DNA of 64,000 bases from Sanyastnella coralliicola (GTDB taxonomy: Bacteria > Bacteroidota > Bacteroidia > Flavobacteriales_D > Sanyastnellaceae). The notes under the pieces were generated by a model. The model was given only the letters and a program-made list of their open reading frames with translations. It did not search any database and was not told the DNA's origin. Positions 44,556-54,556 of this stretch are shown here, one piece after another. Every line of letters starts with the position of its first letter. Positions within the stretch are counted from its first letter, which is position 1. The position numbers were made by a program, and so were the translations under genes. The DNA lies in the NCBI RefSeq assembly GCF_030845195.1, contig NZ_CP132543.1:2311501-2375500 (forward strand). The letters run 5' to 3'.

Positions 44556-45122
44556 ATGAAAACTAAACTTTATATCAAGCACATGGTCTGTCCAAGATGC
44601 ATAGAAACTGTTAGGGAGCTCCTTCACGATTTGAAGATTGAGATCGCATACATACAACTAGGTGAAGTAGTCACGTTACATGTATTGAATAAGGAAGAAA
44701 AGCAAGTCATCCAAAACCAATTATCCCAGAGAGGTTTTGAACTTCTTGAAGACAAGACTTCGAAACTGATAGGACAAATAAAATCCATAATTATCGGCGC
44801 GATTCACCATTCCCAAGAACCCTTTGTAGGCAATTATTCTGAGCTCTTGAGCAACCAACTCCATCACGACTACAGCTACTTAAGTCGTCAATTTTCATCT
44901 GTAGAAGGCATCACCATTGAGAAGTTTGTGCTTTCTCAAAAGATTGAAAAGGTCAAGGAGCTACTTTTTTACGGTGAGTTGACCCTATCAGAAATTGCCT
45001 TTCAACTCAACTACAGCAGTTTGGCTCACCTTTCATCTCAATTCAAAAAAGAAACTGGAATGACCCCAACGGAATTTAAGAAGCAGCGAAAGCCTAGACA
45101 CCGTTCACTGGATTCCATTTAG
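44556..45122 (+). CDS. HMA-like sensor fused to AraC HTH, metal-responsive regulator candidate
   Basis: Start at 44556 (MKTKLYIKHMVCPRC); the ATG at 44403 adds 51 residues without homology. Residues ~1-70 form a heavy-metal-associated ferredoxin-like domain with C12-x-x-C15. Residues ~85-189 are an AraC-type DNA-binding domain (LSEIAFQLNYSSLAHLSSQFKKETGMTPTEF). The cysteine pair could bind Cu+ or another soft metal and control the efflux genes downstream. This is the first gene of the metal island and is followed by a 69-nt gap that may hold its operator. Regulation is inferred from fusion and position. Confidence 0.78.
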   Translation: MKTKLYIKHMVCPRCIETVRELLHDLKIEIAYIQLGEVVTLHVLNKEEKQVIQNQLSQRGFELLEDKTSKLIGQIKSIIIGAIHHSQEPFVGNYSELLSNQLHHDYSYLSRQFSSVEGITIEKFVLSQKIEKVKELLFYGELTLSEIAFQLNYSSLAHLSSQFKKETGMTPTEFKKQRKPRHRSLDSI

Positions 45123-45191
45123 TCAAAATTCTGAAACATATTCACCGAATTTCATAACACAAACCTTTGGCTTCCTAACGACCTTTGTTGT

Positions 45192-45914
45192 ATGGAAAAA
45201 CAATACAACATATCTGGAATGACTTGTGAAGGATGCGTATTCAAAGTCAAAAAGACCTTGGAAGCTATCCCGGAAGTGAAATCTGCCCAGGTTCAACTAA
45301 AGGCCCCACAAGGAACTCTTGTTTTGCTAAAAGAAATCCCTGTTGGATTATTGAATAACAAACTAAGCAGAGTAGGCAACTACACCATTGAAAAAACAGT
45401 TCCTTTATCAAATATCGAAATAGTCCTACCGGAGAAGTCCATCAATACCTATAAACCACTTATACTTATCGTTGCGTTTATCTCCGGAGTGAGCTTTTTG
45501 GCTCAATATCCCTTTGAAGCATTTTCTGGTATGCTTTGGATGAGACATTTCATGGCAGGTTTTTTTATTGTCTTCGCATTCTTTAAGTTCCTAAATCTTG
45601 AAGGCTTTGCTAACTCCTACCGGAAGTATGATATTGTAGCTGCAAAGCGGAAAGAATGGGGATACATTTACCCATTTGTCGAATTAGCTCTTGGTATTTT
45701 ATACCTACTTAATTTTGCTCCATTTGAAACCAACCTAGCCACCGTCATCGTTCTCGGAATAAGCAGCATTGGCGTAATAAAAAGCAACTTGGATATGCAA
45801 AAAATTAAATGTGCCTGCCTGGGTGATGTCTTTAATCTGCCTATGAGTACCGTTACGATTGTAGAGAATTTGACAATGGTAGGCATGGCAACATTGATGC
45901 TTTATATCCTGTAA
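45192..45914 (+). CDS. HMA domain fused to MauE/DoxX-like membrane domain
   Basis: A 240-aa protein. Residues 1-70 are an HMA metal-binding domain (ISGMTCEGC, Cys12 and Cys15). Four transmembrane helices follow, of MauE/DoxX type, with a paired cysteine motif at IKCACLGDVFNLP near the last loop. The arrangement suggests metal or thiol handling at the inner membrane. It is expected to act with the nearby CusABC and P-type ATPase genes. The start lies only 6 nt after a GACCTTTG sequence, a one-mismatch -7 box, so the transcript could be nearly leaderless. Confidence 0.78.
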   Translation: MEKQYNISGMTCEGCVFKVKKTLEAIPEVKSAQVQLKAPQGTLVLLKEIPVGLLNNKLSRVGNYTIEKTVPLSNIEIVLPEKSINTYKPLILIVAFISGVSFLAQYPFEAFSGMLWMRHFMAGFFIVFAFFKFLNLEGFANSYRKYDIVAAKRKEWGYIYPFVELALGILYLLNFAPFETNLATVIVLGISSIGVIKSNLDMQKIKCACLGDVFNLPMSTVTIVENLTMVGMATLMLYIL

Positions 45915-46049
45915 ACATGTCAGTACTCTGAAAAAAAGTTAGAATTATGTAACAACTGATAAGAATCAATGCCCTAAATTCGGATTGATGACACGCATCA
46001 TGTTCGAATAAAATCCAATCGGTTAATTTTACTTTACCAAGAATGTAAA

Positions 46050-46469
46050 ATGAAGAAAGTCTTAGCCATATTCCTGTCGGTGCTGATGCTTACATCTAAT
46101 GTAGGCATCACACTTGCTACGCACTACTGCGGAGGAAAGGCGGTCAAGACCAGTATCATGTTGGGACAGGAAGATTTGAGTTGCGGAATGACCGAAATGG
46201 AACCATACTGTGAAAAACACCATGAATCACCAACTATAACGTCAAAAAGCTGTTGTGAAAATCAGTATGTTCGGTTTGAGATTGAGGATGACTATAGAAG
46301 CTCGAGCATTGTTGAAATCCCATTACAAATTGGCTTTATAGCCGCGTTCATCATCGGCTACATTAATCTTTATTTTTTTGATGCTTCAACTGAAGCCGAG
46401 TATTTAAAATATTCTCCCCCCTTGCTGGATTTGGACATCCCTGTCTTCATTCAGTCATTTCTTCTTTAA
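46050..46469 (+). CDS. HYC_CC_PP family protein
   Basis: A 139-aa protein with a signal peptide. The three landmarks that name the family are present: HYCGGK after the signal region, SCCEN in the middle, and YSPPLLDLD at the end. One internal hydrophobic helix (~98-114) lies between. These proteins regularly precede CusA-like genes in Bacteroidota and carry Cys, His and Met residues suited to copper or silver binding in the periplasm; no function is proven. Confidence 0.82.
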   Translation: MKKVLAIFLSVLMLTSNVGITLATHYCGGKAVKTSIMLGQEDLSCGMTEMEPYCEKHHESPTITSKSCCENQYVRFEIEDDYRSSSIVEIPLQIGFIAAFIIGYINLYFFDASTEAEYLKYSPPLLDLDIPVFIQSFLL

Positions 46470-46567
46470 ACCAAATACCATTTCATGTGGCACCGCATAA
46501 TACATCATGCAGTGCACGGAACAAATGCGTTCCAGAACTTAGTAATTATTTGTTGTAATGGTATGTT

Positions 46568-49500
46568 ATGTTGAACAAAATCATCCGTTACTTTCTTGTA
46601 AACAAGTTAGTAACACTTTTAATCATCATCTTGTTTGTAGGATGGGGATTAGTAACCGCTCCCTTCAATTGGAAAATTGGGGCACTCCCCTCTGATCCGG
46701 TAGCGGTAGATGCAATCCCTGACATCGGAGAGAACCAGCAGATTGTGTTTACACAATGGATGGGTAGGTCTCCTCAAGACATCGAAGACCAGATCACCTA
46801 TCCGCTCACTACTTCCCTGTTGGGTATTCCCGGAGTGAAGTCTATCCGAAGTTCTTCCATATTCGGATTCAGCAGCATCTACATCATTTTCAATGAGGAC
46901 ATTGACTTTTATTGGTCTCGTTCGCGGATAATGGAAAAACTAAATTCATTGCCTTCCGGTTTACTGCCCGATGGTGTGCAACCCTCATTGGGGCCGGATG
47001 CCACCGCTTTAGGACAGGTTTACTGGTACACATTGGAAGGGCGTGATAAAGACGGAAATCCCACCGGTGGGTGGGATTTACATGAGACACGTACCGTCCA
47101 GGATTTTTATGTAAAATACGGCTTAAATGCTGTGGATGGTGTTTCAGAGGTCGCGTCTATCGGTGGTTTTGTGCAGGAATACCAGGTAGATGTCAATCCG
47201 AATGCACTGAAAGTCTATGACATCCCCTTGCACAAGGTGATGATGGCTGTTAAGAAGTCTAACAAAGACGTAGGAGCCAAAACCATTGAGATCAACCAGG
47301 CCGAATACCTGGTAAGAGGATTGGGGTACATCAAGTCCATCGAAGATTTGGAGAAAGCGGTGGTCGCTGTTCACGATAATGTACCCATCCGCATTAAAGA
47401 TATTGGGGTGGTAACATTGGGACCAGCTACCCGCCGAGGCTTGTTGGATAAAGACGGAGCTGAAGTAGTGGGTGGTGTGGTAGTAGCCCGTTACGGCTCC
47501 AACCCACTAAAAGTCATTAATAATGTAAAGGAAAAGATCAATGAGATTGCTCCAGGACTACCTAAGAAAACATTGGTCAATGGCGTCGAAAGCCAGCTCA
47601 CCATTGTTCCTTTCTATGACCGTGCCCAACTTATCCATGAGACATTAGGTACACTAGAAGAAGCCCTTTCGCTGGAATTGCTCATTACCATTCTGGTGGT
47701 AATAGTGATGATGCTGAATCTACGGGCATCCATCTTAATTTCCAGCTTGTTACCTATAGCGGTACTCATGGTGTTCATCGCCATGCGCTACTTTGGCGTA
47801 GATGCGAACATTGTAGCACTATCTGGTATTGCCATCGCTATCGGTACAATGGTGGATTTAGGGATTGTGCTGTCTGAAAATATCATCAAGCATTTAAAAG
47901 AATCCCCACCTGGACAAAAACTCGTAGATACCATCTACAATGCAGCAGCCGAAGTAGGTTCAGCCATTTTAACTGCCGTAGGCACTACCATTGTGAGCTT
48001 CGTGCCAGTATTCACAATGGAAGCTGCCGAAGGAAAACTGTTCCGGCCACTGGCCTTTACCAAAACCTTTGCATTAATCGCTGCCCTTATTGTTGCCCTG
48101 ATCATCCTGCCTACACTGGCGCACTGGGTATTTGGTATTAAAATCAATAAGAAAGCGAAACGAAAACTGTTCAATGCGCTGTTGCTTTTAGGTGGTTTAA
48201 TAACTGCCGTTTGGGCAAGCGTTTGGGGAGGCGTTACCCTGATGGCTTTTGGAGCAGCCTGGTTTATTACCGAATACAGCCCGAAGCAAAACTTCTTTAC
48301 CCGTAACCTGGCACTAATCGTTACAGTGGTTTCGGTAATCTGGTTATTGGCCAACTATTGGATGCCCTTGGGAGCAGGAAAGTCGCTCTTGTGGAACTTC
48401 ATTTTCGTTGCCCTGATTGTATCAGTTATACTGGGTTTCTTCTATCTATTGGAAAGATACTATAAGCGCATACTGAACTGGTGTCTGGTCAATAAAAAGA
48501 AATTCCTATTGCTTCCTGCCTTTGTTATTCTTTGGGGAACGGTTATCTGGTTTGGTTTTAACAGTGTCTTTGGCTTCATCGCCAAAGGCATTGATAAGCT
48601 CGATGTCAACATCCGAACCACTTCGGTATGGTCAGGACTAACCCATGCCTTTCCCGGTGTTGGTAAAGAGTTTATGCCTTCGCTGGATGAAGGGAGTTTC
48701 CTGCTCATGCCAACCTCTATGCCTCATGCTGGAATCGAGCAGAACAAACGGGTGGTACAACAACTCGATATGCTGATGGCCAACATCCCGGAAGTGGAAT
48801 TATCAGTCGGAAAAATGGGACGTGTAGAATCTGCCCTTGACCCTGCACCCATTTCCATGTATGAGAACATCATCAACTACAAACCCGAATACAAACTGAA
48901 TAAAAAGGGGCACCGGGTGCGGTTCAAAGTAGATAACGATAACCGGTTCATTCTAACTTCCGGTGATACCCTGACCAATGAAGATGCGCTTGCGCAAGGC
49001 ATCACGGAAGACGAACTGATTCCGGATGAATCCGGGCAATATTTCCGCAACTGGCGGTCTCATATCAAAAGTCCTGACGACATCTGGAACGAGATTGTAA
49101 AGGTGACCAACATACCAGGCGTAACCTCCGCACCTAAGTTGCAGCCCATTGAAACCCGACTTGTGATGCTCCAAACCGGTATGCGAGCACCAATGGGCAT
49201 CAAAGTATTTGGCCCGGATTTAAAAACCATTGAGGACTTCGGGATGAAACTCGAAAACATCCTGAAAGAAGTGCCATCGGTAAAGAAAGAAGCCGTATTT
49301 GCCGACCGGATTGTAGGTAAACCCTACATCCATCTGAACATTAACCGGGATGCTATTGCAAGGTATGGCCTGCACATCGAAGACGTTCAGCAAACCATTG
49401 AAACCGCTATAGGAGGTATGAAAATTACCTCTACGGTGGAAGGCCGTGAGCGGTTCCCGGTTCGGGTGCGTTATCCAAGAGAGCTGCGGGATGATCCGGA

Positions 49501-50368
49501 CGAACTGAAAAAGATATTCATTCCTACCCCTACCGATGTTCAGGTTCCATTAACCGAATTGGTGGATATAGAATACATAAAAGGCCCGCAAATGATAAAA
49601 AGTGAAAACACCTTTTTAGTGGGTTATGTCTTACTGGACAAAAATGACGGCTATGCAGAAGTAGATGTGGTGGAAGAAGCACAACGCTTCATTCAGAACA
49701 AAATAGACCAGGGAGAGCTGGTAGTACCTTCGGGAGTAAGCTACAAATTCTCCGGGAGTTATGAGAACCAGGTACGGGCAGAAAAACGACTTTCCATCAT
49801 TGTGCCGGTGGTATTTGTTATCATCTTTTTAATACTCTATTTCCAGTTTAAATCCGTGAGCACTTCGCTAATGATCTTTACCGGAATCGCAATGGCTTTT
49901 AGCGGAGCTTTTGTGATGCTTTGGTTCTATGCACAGGATTGGTTCTTCAACTTCTCGGTATTTGGAACCAACATACGGGAGCTGTTCCAGATGTACCCCA
50001 TTAATTTAAGTGTGGCTGTTTGGGTGGGATTTATTGCCCTCTTTGGAATTGCTACCGATGATGGTGTGCTGATGGGAACCTATCTCGACCAGAGCTTTGC
50101 AAAACACAAAACCACTAGCATCCCTGAAATACGAGCAGCAGTGGTCAAGGCCGGCCAACGAAGGATTAAACCGGCTATTATGACTTCTGCTACGACCATT
50201 ATAGCACTATTACCGGTACTCACCTCCACAGGCCGGGGGGCTGACATTATGATACCGATGGCCATTCCCGCCTTTGGTGGAATGATAGTGGCTTCCATTA
50301 CCTATTTCATCGTGCCGGTACTCTACTGCATGAGGGAAGAAAGAAAACTTAAAAAACAACAACCATGA
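46568..50368 (+). CDS. cusA: CusA-type heavy-metal efflux RND transporter
   Basis: A 1266-aa inner-membrane pump, about 200 residues longer than E. coli CusA. HME-RND hallmarks: VAVDAIPDIGENQQIVFTQW (near the N-terminus), SRIMEKLNSLPSGLLP, RGLGYIKSIEDLE, and late TTIIALLPVLTSTGRGADIM. The extra length lies mostly after the first hydrophobic half (about residues 525-680), where additional helices are predicted, as is usual for Bacteroidota homologues. It exports Cu+/Ag+-like ions with CusB and the TolC-type protein. Its stop overlaps the start of the TolC-type gene by 4 nt (ATGA). Confidence 0.93.
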   Translation: MLNKIIRYFLVNKLVTLLIIILFVGWGLVTAPFNWKIGALPSDPVAVDAIPDIGENQQIVFTQWMGRSPQDIEDQITYPLTTSLLGIPGVKSIRSSSIFGFSSIYIIFNEDIDFYWSRSRIMEKLNSLPSGLLPDGVQPSLGPDATALGQVYWYTLEGRDKDGNPTGGWDLHETRTVQDFYVKYGLNAVDGVSEVASIGGFVQEYQVDVNPNALKVYDIPLHKVMMAVKKSNKDVGAKTIEINQAEYLVRGLGYIKSIEDLEKAVVAVHDNVPIRIKDIGVVTLGPATRRGLLDKDGAEVVGGVVVARYGSNPLKVINNVKEKINEIAPGLPKKTLVNGVESQLTIVPFYDRAQLIHETLGTLEEALSLELLITILVVIVMMLNLRASILISSLLPIAVLMVFIAMRYFGVDANIVALSGIAIAIGTMVDLGIVLSENIIKHLKESPPGQKLVDTIYNAAAEVGSAILTAVGTTIVSFVPVFTMEAAEGKLFRPLAFTKTFALIAALIVALIILPTLAHWVFGIKINKKAKRKLFNALLLLGGLITAVWASVWGGVTLMAFGAAWFITEYSPKQNFFTRNLALIVTVVSVIWLLANYWMPLGAGKSLLWNFIFVALIVSVILGFFYLLERYYKRILNWCLVNKKKFLLLPAFVILWGTVIWFGFNSVFGFIAKGIDKLDVNIRTTSVWSGLTHAFPGVGKEFMPSLDEGSFLLMPTSMPHAGIEQNKRVVQQLDMLMANIPEVELSVGKMGRVESALDPAPISMYENIINYKPEYKLNKKGHRVRFKVDNDNRFILTSGDTLTNEDALAQGITEDELIPDESGQYFRNWRSHIKSPDDIWNEIVKVTNIPGVTSAPKLQPIETRLVMLQTGMRAPMGIKVFGPDLKTIEDFGMKLENILKEVPSVKKEAVFADRIVGKPYIHLNINRDAIARYGLHIEDVQQTIETAIGGMKITSTVEGRERFPVRVRYPRELRDDPDELKKIFIPTPTDVQVPLTELVDIEYIKGPQMIKSENTFLVGYVLLDKNDGYAEVDVVEEAQRFIQNKIDQGELVVPSGVSYKFSGSYENQVRAEKRLSIIVPVVFVIIFLILYFQFKSVSTSLMIFTGIAMAFSGAFVMLWFYAQDWFFNFSVFGTNIRELFQMYPINLSVAVWVGFIALFGIATDDGVLMGTYLDQSFAKHKTTSIPEIRAAVVKAGQRRIKPAIMTSATTIIALLPVLTSTGRGADIMIPMAIPAFGGMIVASITYFIVPVLYCMREERKLKKQQP

Positions 50369-51600
50369 GCACATTCAAAAAATACATCGTGAGCGTCCTG
50401 CTGGTGTGCGTGTCAGGTTTCTTGAATGCGCAAACCCTGGATGATTATTTAAAAGAAGCATCCGAGAACAATCCGGGCCTGAAAGCTAAGTATGCGGAAT
50501 TTGAAGCTGCGATGCAACGGGTGGCGCAGGTCAATGCACTGCCGGATCCCAAACTGTCTTTTGGCTATTTCATTAGCCCAGTAGAAACAAGGGTCGGGCC
50601 ACAACAGGCGAAATTTGGTTTATCCCAGATGTTTCCCTGGTTTGGCACACTGGCAGCCAAAGGAGAAATGGCAACACTTATGGCAGAAGCCAAATACCAG
50701 GTATTCCTGAATGCCAGAAATGAGCTGTATTACAAGGTAAAAGCAGCCTGGTATCCGTTGTATGAAGTCAATCGGACACTGCTATTGCAAGAAGAAAACA
50801 GGGACATCCTGTACACCTTCAAGCAATTGGCGACAACCGGTTTCAAGAACGATAAAGGAAGCATGGTGGACGTGATTCGGGTGGATATTATGATCGAGAA
50901 CACCGAAACAGACATCAAGCTGTTGCAGGATAAAAAGATATCCCTGCTGACACGGTTCAATACCTTGCTCAATCGAGCGGATACCATTCAGGTGTCCGTA
51001 CCGGATTCAATTCCTTTACTGCAAGTTGAAAACGGTTACAGAAAGGATAGCTTGCTCACCCAACACCCTATGCTGGAAGCACTCAACCTAAAAATGCAGT
51101 CGGTACAGACAAAGGAAGAAGTAGCTAAAAAAATGGGCTTACCGAGTTTTGGTGTCGGGCTGGATTATGTGATCGTAGGTGAAGGGCAAATGAATGTTCC
51201 TGATAACGGCAAAGATGTGGTGATGCCAATGGTAACCATGAGCCTGCCTATTTTCAGAGGGAAATACAAAGCTGCAGTTAAAGAAGCACAATTCACCCAG
51301 TCGGCTATTGCCTTATCCAAAGAGGACTTTGAAAACAACCTGGTCAGCTCCTATGAAATGGCTTGGTTTGAACTGGACAAAGCCTTAGAGCTTATAGAAC
51401 TGTACAGGGCACAAAGTAATAAAACCGAACAGGCAATTGAACTATTGCTCACCGCATACAGCAATTCAGGAAAAGATTTTGAAGAAATCCTTCGGATGCA
51501 ACAGGAATTGCTCAAATATCAAATAGCTGATGCTATTGCATTAAAAGACTACTACACCGCATTAGCCAAACTCGATTACTTAACGGCAAAATCTGAATGA
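50365..51600 (+). CDS. TolC family outer-membrane efflux channel (CusC-like)
   Basis: A 411-aa protein with a signal peptide (VSVLLVCVSGFLNAQ). Two OEP-type repeats are visible: long alpha-helical segments starting at LDDYLKEASENNPGLKAKYAEFEAAMQRV (in parts) and a second set near YRKDSLLTQHPMLEALNLKMQS. It forms the exit duct of the CusABC pump. It is coupled to cusA by an ATGA overlap and to cusB by a 1-nt gap. Confidence 0.9.
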   Translation: MSTFKKYIVSVLLVCVSGFLNAQTLDDYLKEASENNPGLKAKYAEFEAAMQRVAQVNALPDPKLSFGYFISPVETRVGPQQAKFGLSQMFPWFGTLAAKGEMATLMAEAKYQVFLNARNELYYKVKAAWYPLYEVNRTLLLQEENRDILYTFKQLATTGFKNDKGSMVDVIRVDIMIENTETDIKLLQDKKISLLTRFNTLLNRADTIQVSVPDSIPLLQVENGYRKDSLLTQHPMLEALNLKMQSVQTKEEVAKKMGLPSFGVGLDYVIVGEGQMNVPDNGKDVVMPMVTMSLPIFRGKYKAAVKEAQFTQSAIALSKEDFENNLVSSYEMAWFELDKALELIELYRAQSNKTEQAIELLLTAYSNSGKDFEEILRMQQELLKYQIADAIALKDYYTALAKLDYLTAKSE

Positions 51601-51601
51601 C

Positions 51602-53377
51602 ATGAAGAATCTAAATAAAAACACCATCTACATTGCATTAGGAACCCTTGTTTTGGGGCTTCTTTTGGGCTGGTTTTTCTTTGGCGGAACACCGGAGAAC
51701 AAGGCCAGTGAACACCAGCACGAACAATCCGAAAACACCATCTGGACTTGCTCCATGCACCCGCAGATTCGGCAACCAGAACCGGGCCAATGCCCGATTT
51801 GCGGGATGGACTTGATTCCGTTGAACAATGAATCTTCGGACGAAGAAAACCCGATGGAGATAAAAATGTCACCAACAGCGATGCAACTGGCCAATGTGCA
51901 GACTTCGGTTATCACCAAACAAAAACCGTTAAAGGAGGTACGCATGAACGGTAAGGTAAAAGCCGATGAGCGAAAAATTTCCTCTCAATCTTCTCACATA
52001 CCCGGACGAATTGAGAAGCTCATGGTCAGTTTTACCGGAGAGCAGGTTTCCAAAGGACAGGTATTAGCCTATGTCTATTCACCGGAACTGGTTACCGCCC
52101 AGGAAGAACTCTTTGAGGCATATAAAATCAAAGACGACCAGCCACAGCTCTATCAGGCTGCCAGAGGAAAGCTCCTGAACTGGAAACTCACCGAGAAACA
52201 GATTGACAACATACTGGAGGCCGGTGAACCACAGGAACAGTTTCCGGTACTGGCCGATGTATCGGGTGTGGTATTGACCAAAAAGGTGAACCTGGGTGAT
52301 TACATCAAAAAAGGACAAACCCTGTTTGAAGTGGCCGACCTTTCTAAAATATGGGTGTTGTTTGATGTGTATGAAAGCGATATGCCCTGGATAAAAAAGG
52401 GCAACGATGTGGTTTTTACCATTCACTCTCTGCCCGGAGAAACCTTTAAGGGCAACATCACTTTTGTGGATCCGGTCATCAATCCCAAAACACGGGTAGC
52501 TACCGCAAGGGTGGAAATGACCAATCCGGGCATGAAACTCAAGCCGGATATGTTTGCGGTTGGCATTGTAAAAAGCCCGATACAGCAAATGAAGGAAGAA
52601 CTGATCGTGCCTAAGTCGGCTGTGATGTGGACGGGAGAACGGTCAGTAGTGTACATCAAACAAAGCAACGCATCCGGTATCAGCTTTATGATGCAGGAAA
52701 TTGTCCTTGGCCCGGCTCTGGGGGATAGCTACATTGTAAAAGAAGGGCTGGAAGCAGGCGTTGAAATTGCTACACATGGCACGTTCAGCATTGATGCAGC
52801 AGCTCAACTGGCAGGTAAGCCAAGCATGATGAACCCGGAAGGTGGCCCGGTTTCTATGGGGCATAATCATGGTGGTAGTTCCACCAATACTTCGGCTGAC
52901 CACTCCGGCCATTCCAAAACGGTGGCGATAAGCAAAAAAGCCAAACAAACCTTAATTCCACTGTTCGATGAATACCTCTTACTGAAAGATGCACTGGTAG
53001 CGGATGATTTGGAAAAGGGCAAAGCTATTGCCGGTACTTTTCTGGATAAGTTGGGCAAGGTCAATATGAGTGTATTTAAAGGAGAAGCTCATAATGTCTG
53101 GATGGAACACAATAGCCAGGCAGAAAAAGCCCTAAAAGTTATCACCAGTGCAGAAAACATTGGTCAGGCACGGAAAGGGTTCAAGGACTTATCCGACCAG
53201 TTTGTAATGATGGCGAAGTCTTTCGGGCCATTTGACCAGGCTCTTTACATCCAGCATTGCCCAATGGCCAATAGCAACAACGGAGCTGACTGGATCAGTA
53301 ACAACAAGGAAATAAGAAACCCCTATTTCGGTCAGGATATGCTGACCTGTGGGGAGGTAAAACAAAAAATTCAATAA
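51602..53377 (+). CDS. cusB: CusB-type adaptor with HMBD and C-terminal DUF3347
   Basis: A 591-aa periplasmic adaptor. After a membrane anchor (~9-27) comes a heavy-metal binding domain (TCSMHPQIRQPEPGQCPICGMDL, quoted in parts: CSMHP and CPICGMDL at ~49-73). The adaptor core has HlyD/CusB hairpin and barrel parts (GRIEKLMVSFTGEQVSKGQVL; ISKIWVLFDVYE-like LSKIWVLFDVYE). A His-rich linker (HNHGG...DHSGHS) leads to a C-terminal DUF3347 domain (~440-591) with metal-type residues HCPMA and CG. DUF3347 also occurs as its own gene in this island, so the fusion is likely a duplicated copper-binding module. Confidence 0.9.
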   Translation: MKNLNKNTIYIALGTLVLGLLLGWFFFGGTPENKASEHQHEQSENTIWTCSMHPQIRQPEPGQCPICGMDLIPLNNESSDEENPMEIKMSPTAMQLANVQTSVITKQKPLKEVRMNGKVKADERKISSQSSHIPGRIEKLMVSFTGEQVSKGQVLAYVYSPELVTAQEELFEAYKIKDDQPQLYQAARGKLLNWKLTEKQIDNILEAGEPQEQFPVLADVSGVVLTKKVNLGDYIKKGQTLFEVADLSKIWVLFDVYESDMPWIKKGNDVVFTIHSLPGETFKGNITFVDPVINPKTRVATARVEMTNPGMKLKPDMFAVGIVKSPIQQMKEELIVPKSAVMWTGERSVVYIKQSNASGISFMMQEIVLGPALGDSYIVKEGLEAGVEIATHGTFSIDAAAQLAGKPSMMNPEGGPVSMGHNHGGSSTNTSADHSGHSKTVAISKKAKQTLIPLFDEYLLLKDALVADDLEKGKAIAGTFLDKLGKVNMSVFKGEAHNVWMEHNSQAEKALKVITSAENIGQARKGFKDLSDQFVMMAKSFGPFDQALYIQHCPMANSNNGADWISNNKEIRNPYFGQDMLTCGEVKQKIQ

Positions 53378-53403
53378 TTATTCACTTTAAAATTCAAATA
53401 TCA

Positions 53404-53967
53404 ATGGAAAACAAACACAATCACAACAGCAGTTATCTGAAATTTTTTGCAATGATCGCCACATCGATGGTAGCAATGTTTTTTTTAATGTATACACACT
53501 CGTACCAGATTATCGATCATTTCTGGTTCAGTGAAACCCGCTTCTTCATGACACTTATTATGGCAGGTTCAATGATTATCATCATGCTACTTTTTATGCT
53601 CAATATGTACAGAAAGCACAATGTCAATATCGCTATCACTATTCTGGGCATCTTATTAATCGGGGGTGGAATAGGTCTGGTGAGAAGTCAAATAACTGTA
53701 ACTGGGGTAGATTATATGGAGGGCATGATCCCTCACCATTCAATTGCCATTCTAACCAGTGAGCGTGCTCAAATAGAAGATGTAAGGGTTAGGAAACTCG
53801 CTGATGAAATTATTAAAGCACAACGTAGGGAAATCATGGAAATGCAGTGGCTAATCAACGATATCAAAGAAAATGGTGTTGTTCGAACGGATGAAGAAAA
53901 AAAGTATCGATCTGTGCCAAAGTTCAATGGCTTCCTTGAAAAAGAAACTCGAAATCTAAATAAATAA
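53404..53967 (+). CDS. DUF305 membrane protein
   Basis: A 187-aa protein with three predicted N-terminal helices (~12-29, 40-66, 72-93) and a periplasmic C-terminal DUF305 core: MEGMIPHHSIAILTSERA, LADEIIKAQRREIMEMQWLI. The paired His and Met residues of DUF305 are thought to bind copper. The small helix bundle next to a CusABC pump points to periplasmic metal handling. Confidence 0.82.
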   Translation: MENKHNHNSSYLKFFAMIATSMVAMFFLMYTHSYQIIDHFWFSETRFFMTLIMAGSMIIIMLLFMLNMYRKHNVNIAITILGILLIGGGIGLVRSQITVTGVDYMEGMIPHHSIAILTSERAQIEDVRVRKLADEIIKAQRREIMEMQWLINDIKENGVVRTDEEKKYRSVPKFNGFLEKETRNLNK

Positions 53968-54028
53968 GCTCTAAACATGCGACTTACAGAAACACTAATC
54001 AATCAAAATTCTAAAATGTAATAAAAAA

Positions 54029-54547
54029 ATGAAGACAATGAAATCAACCTTAGCTATGGCACTTGCAATCGGATTTGCAACAGCCTTTACGTCATGTGGT
54101 AATGCACAGGACAATGCAAACACAGAAACAACGGTACAAACCAGCATAAGCAAAGCACAAGCTACTAAAATACTGAACAGTTACCTGGAAATAAAAGATG
54201 CTTTAGTAAAAACAGATGGTGAAGCTGCGAGCAAAGCAGCCGGGAAATTGGTAGAAGCATTGGGTGATAACCAGGACAAACTGGCCCAAAAAATTCGCTT
54301 TGATGCAGAACACATTTCCGAAACCAAAGATGCAGGACATCAACGGGATCATTTCAATACACTTTCTGACAACATCTATGCACTGGTAAAAGCTACCGGA
54401 GCAAATGACAATAAACTGTACAGGCAGTATTGCCCGATGGCAATGGACAATAAGGGAGCTTATTGGTTAAGTGCAGAAAAGCAAGTCAACAATCCCTATT
54501 TCGGAGACAAAATGCTGCACTGTGGTAGTGTAAAAGAAGAACTTTAA
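54029..54547 (+). CDS. DUF3347 periplasmic lipoprotein
   Basis: A 172-aa protein with a lipoprotein signal (FTSCGN). The DUF3347 domain (~40-172) repeats the order seen in the CusB C-terminus: ILNSYLEIKDALVKTD, a HISETKD helix, YRQYCPMAMDNKGAYWLS and MLHCGSVKEEL. Cys/Met/His positions CPMA and HCG suggest metal binding. It is likely a soluble or anchored form of the pump-linked module. Confidence 0.82.
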   Translation: MKTMKSTLAMALAIGFATAFTSCGNAQDNANTETTVQTSISKAQATKILNSYLEIKDALVKTDGEAASKAAGKLVEALGDNQDKLAQKIRFDAEHISETKDAGHQRDHFNTLSDNIYALVKATGANDNKLYRQYCPMAMDNKGAYWLSAEKQVNNPYFGDKMLHCGSVKEEL

Positions 54548-54556
54548 TCTGGACAA

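Noticed and set aside
45123-45191. Operator palindrome for the HMA-AraC regulator
   Set aside because: I looked for an inverted or direct repeat in this gap and found none convincing by eye.
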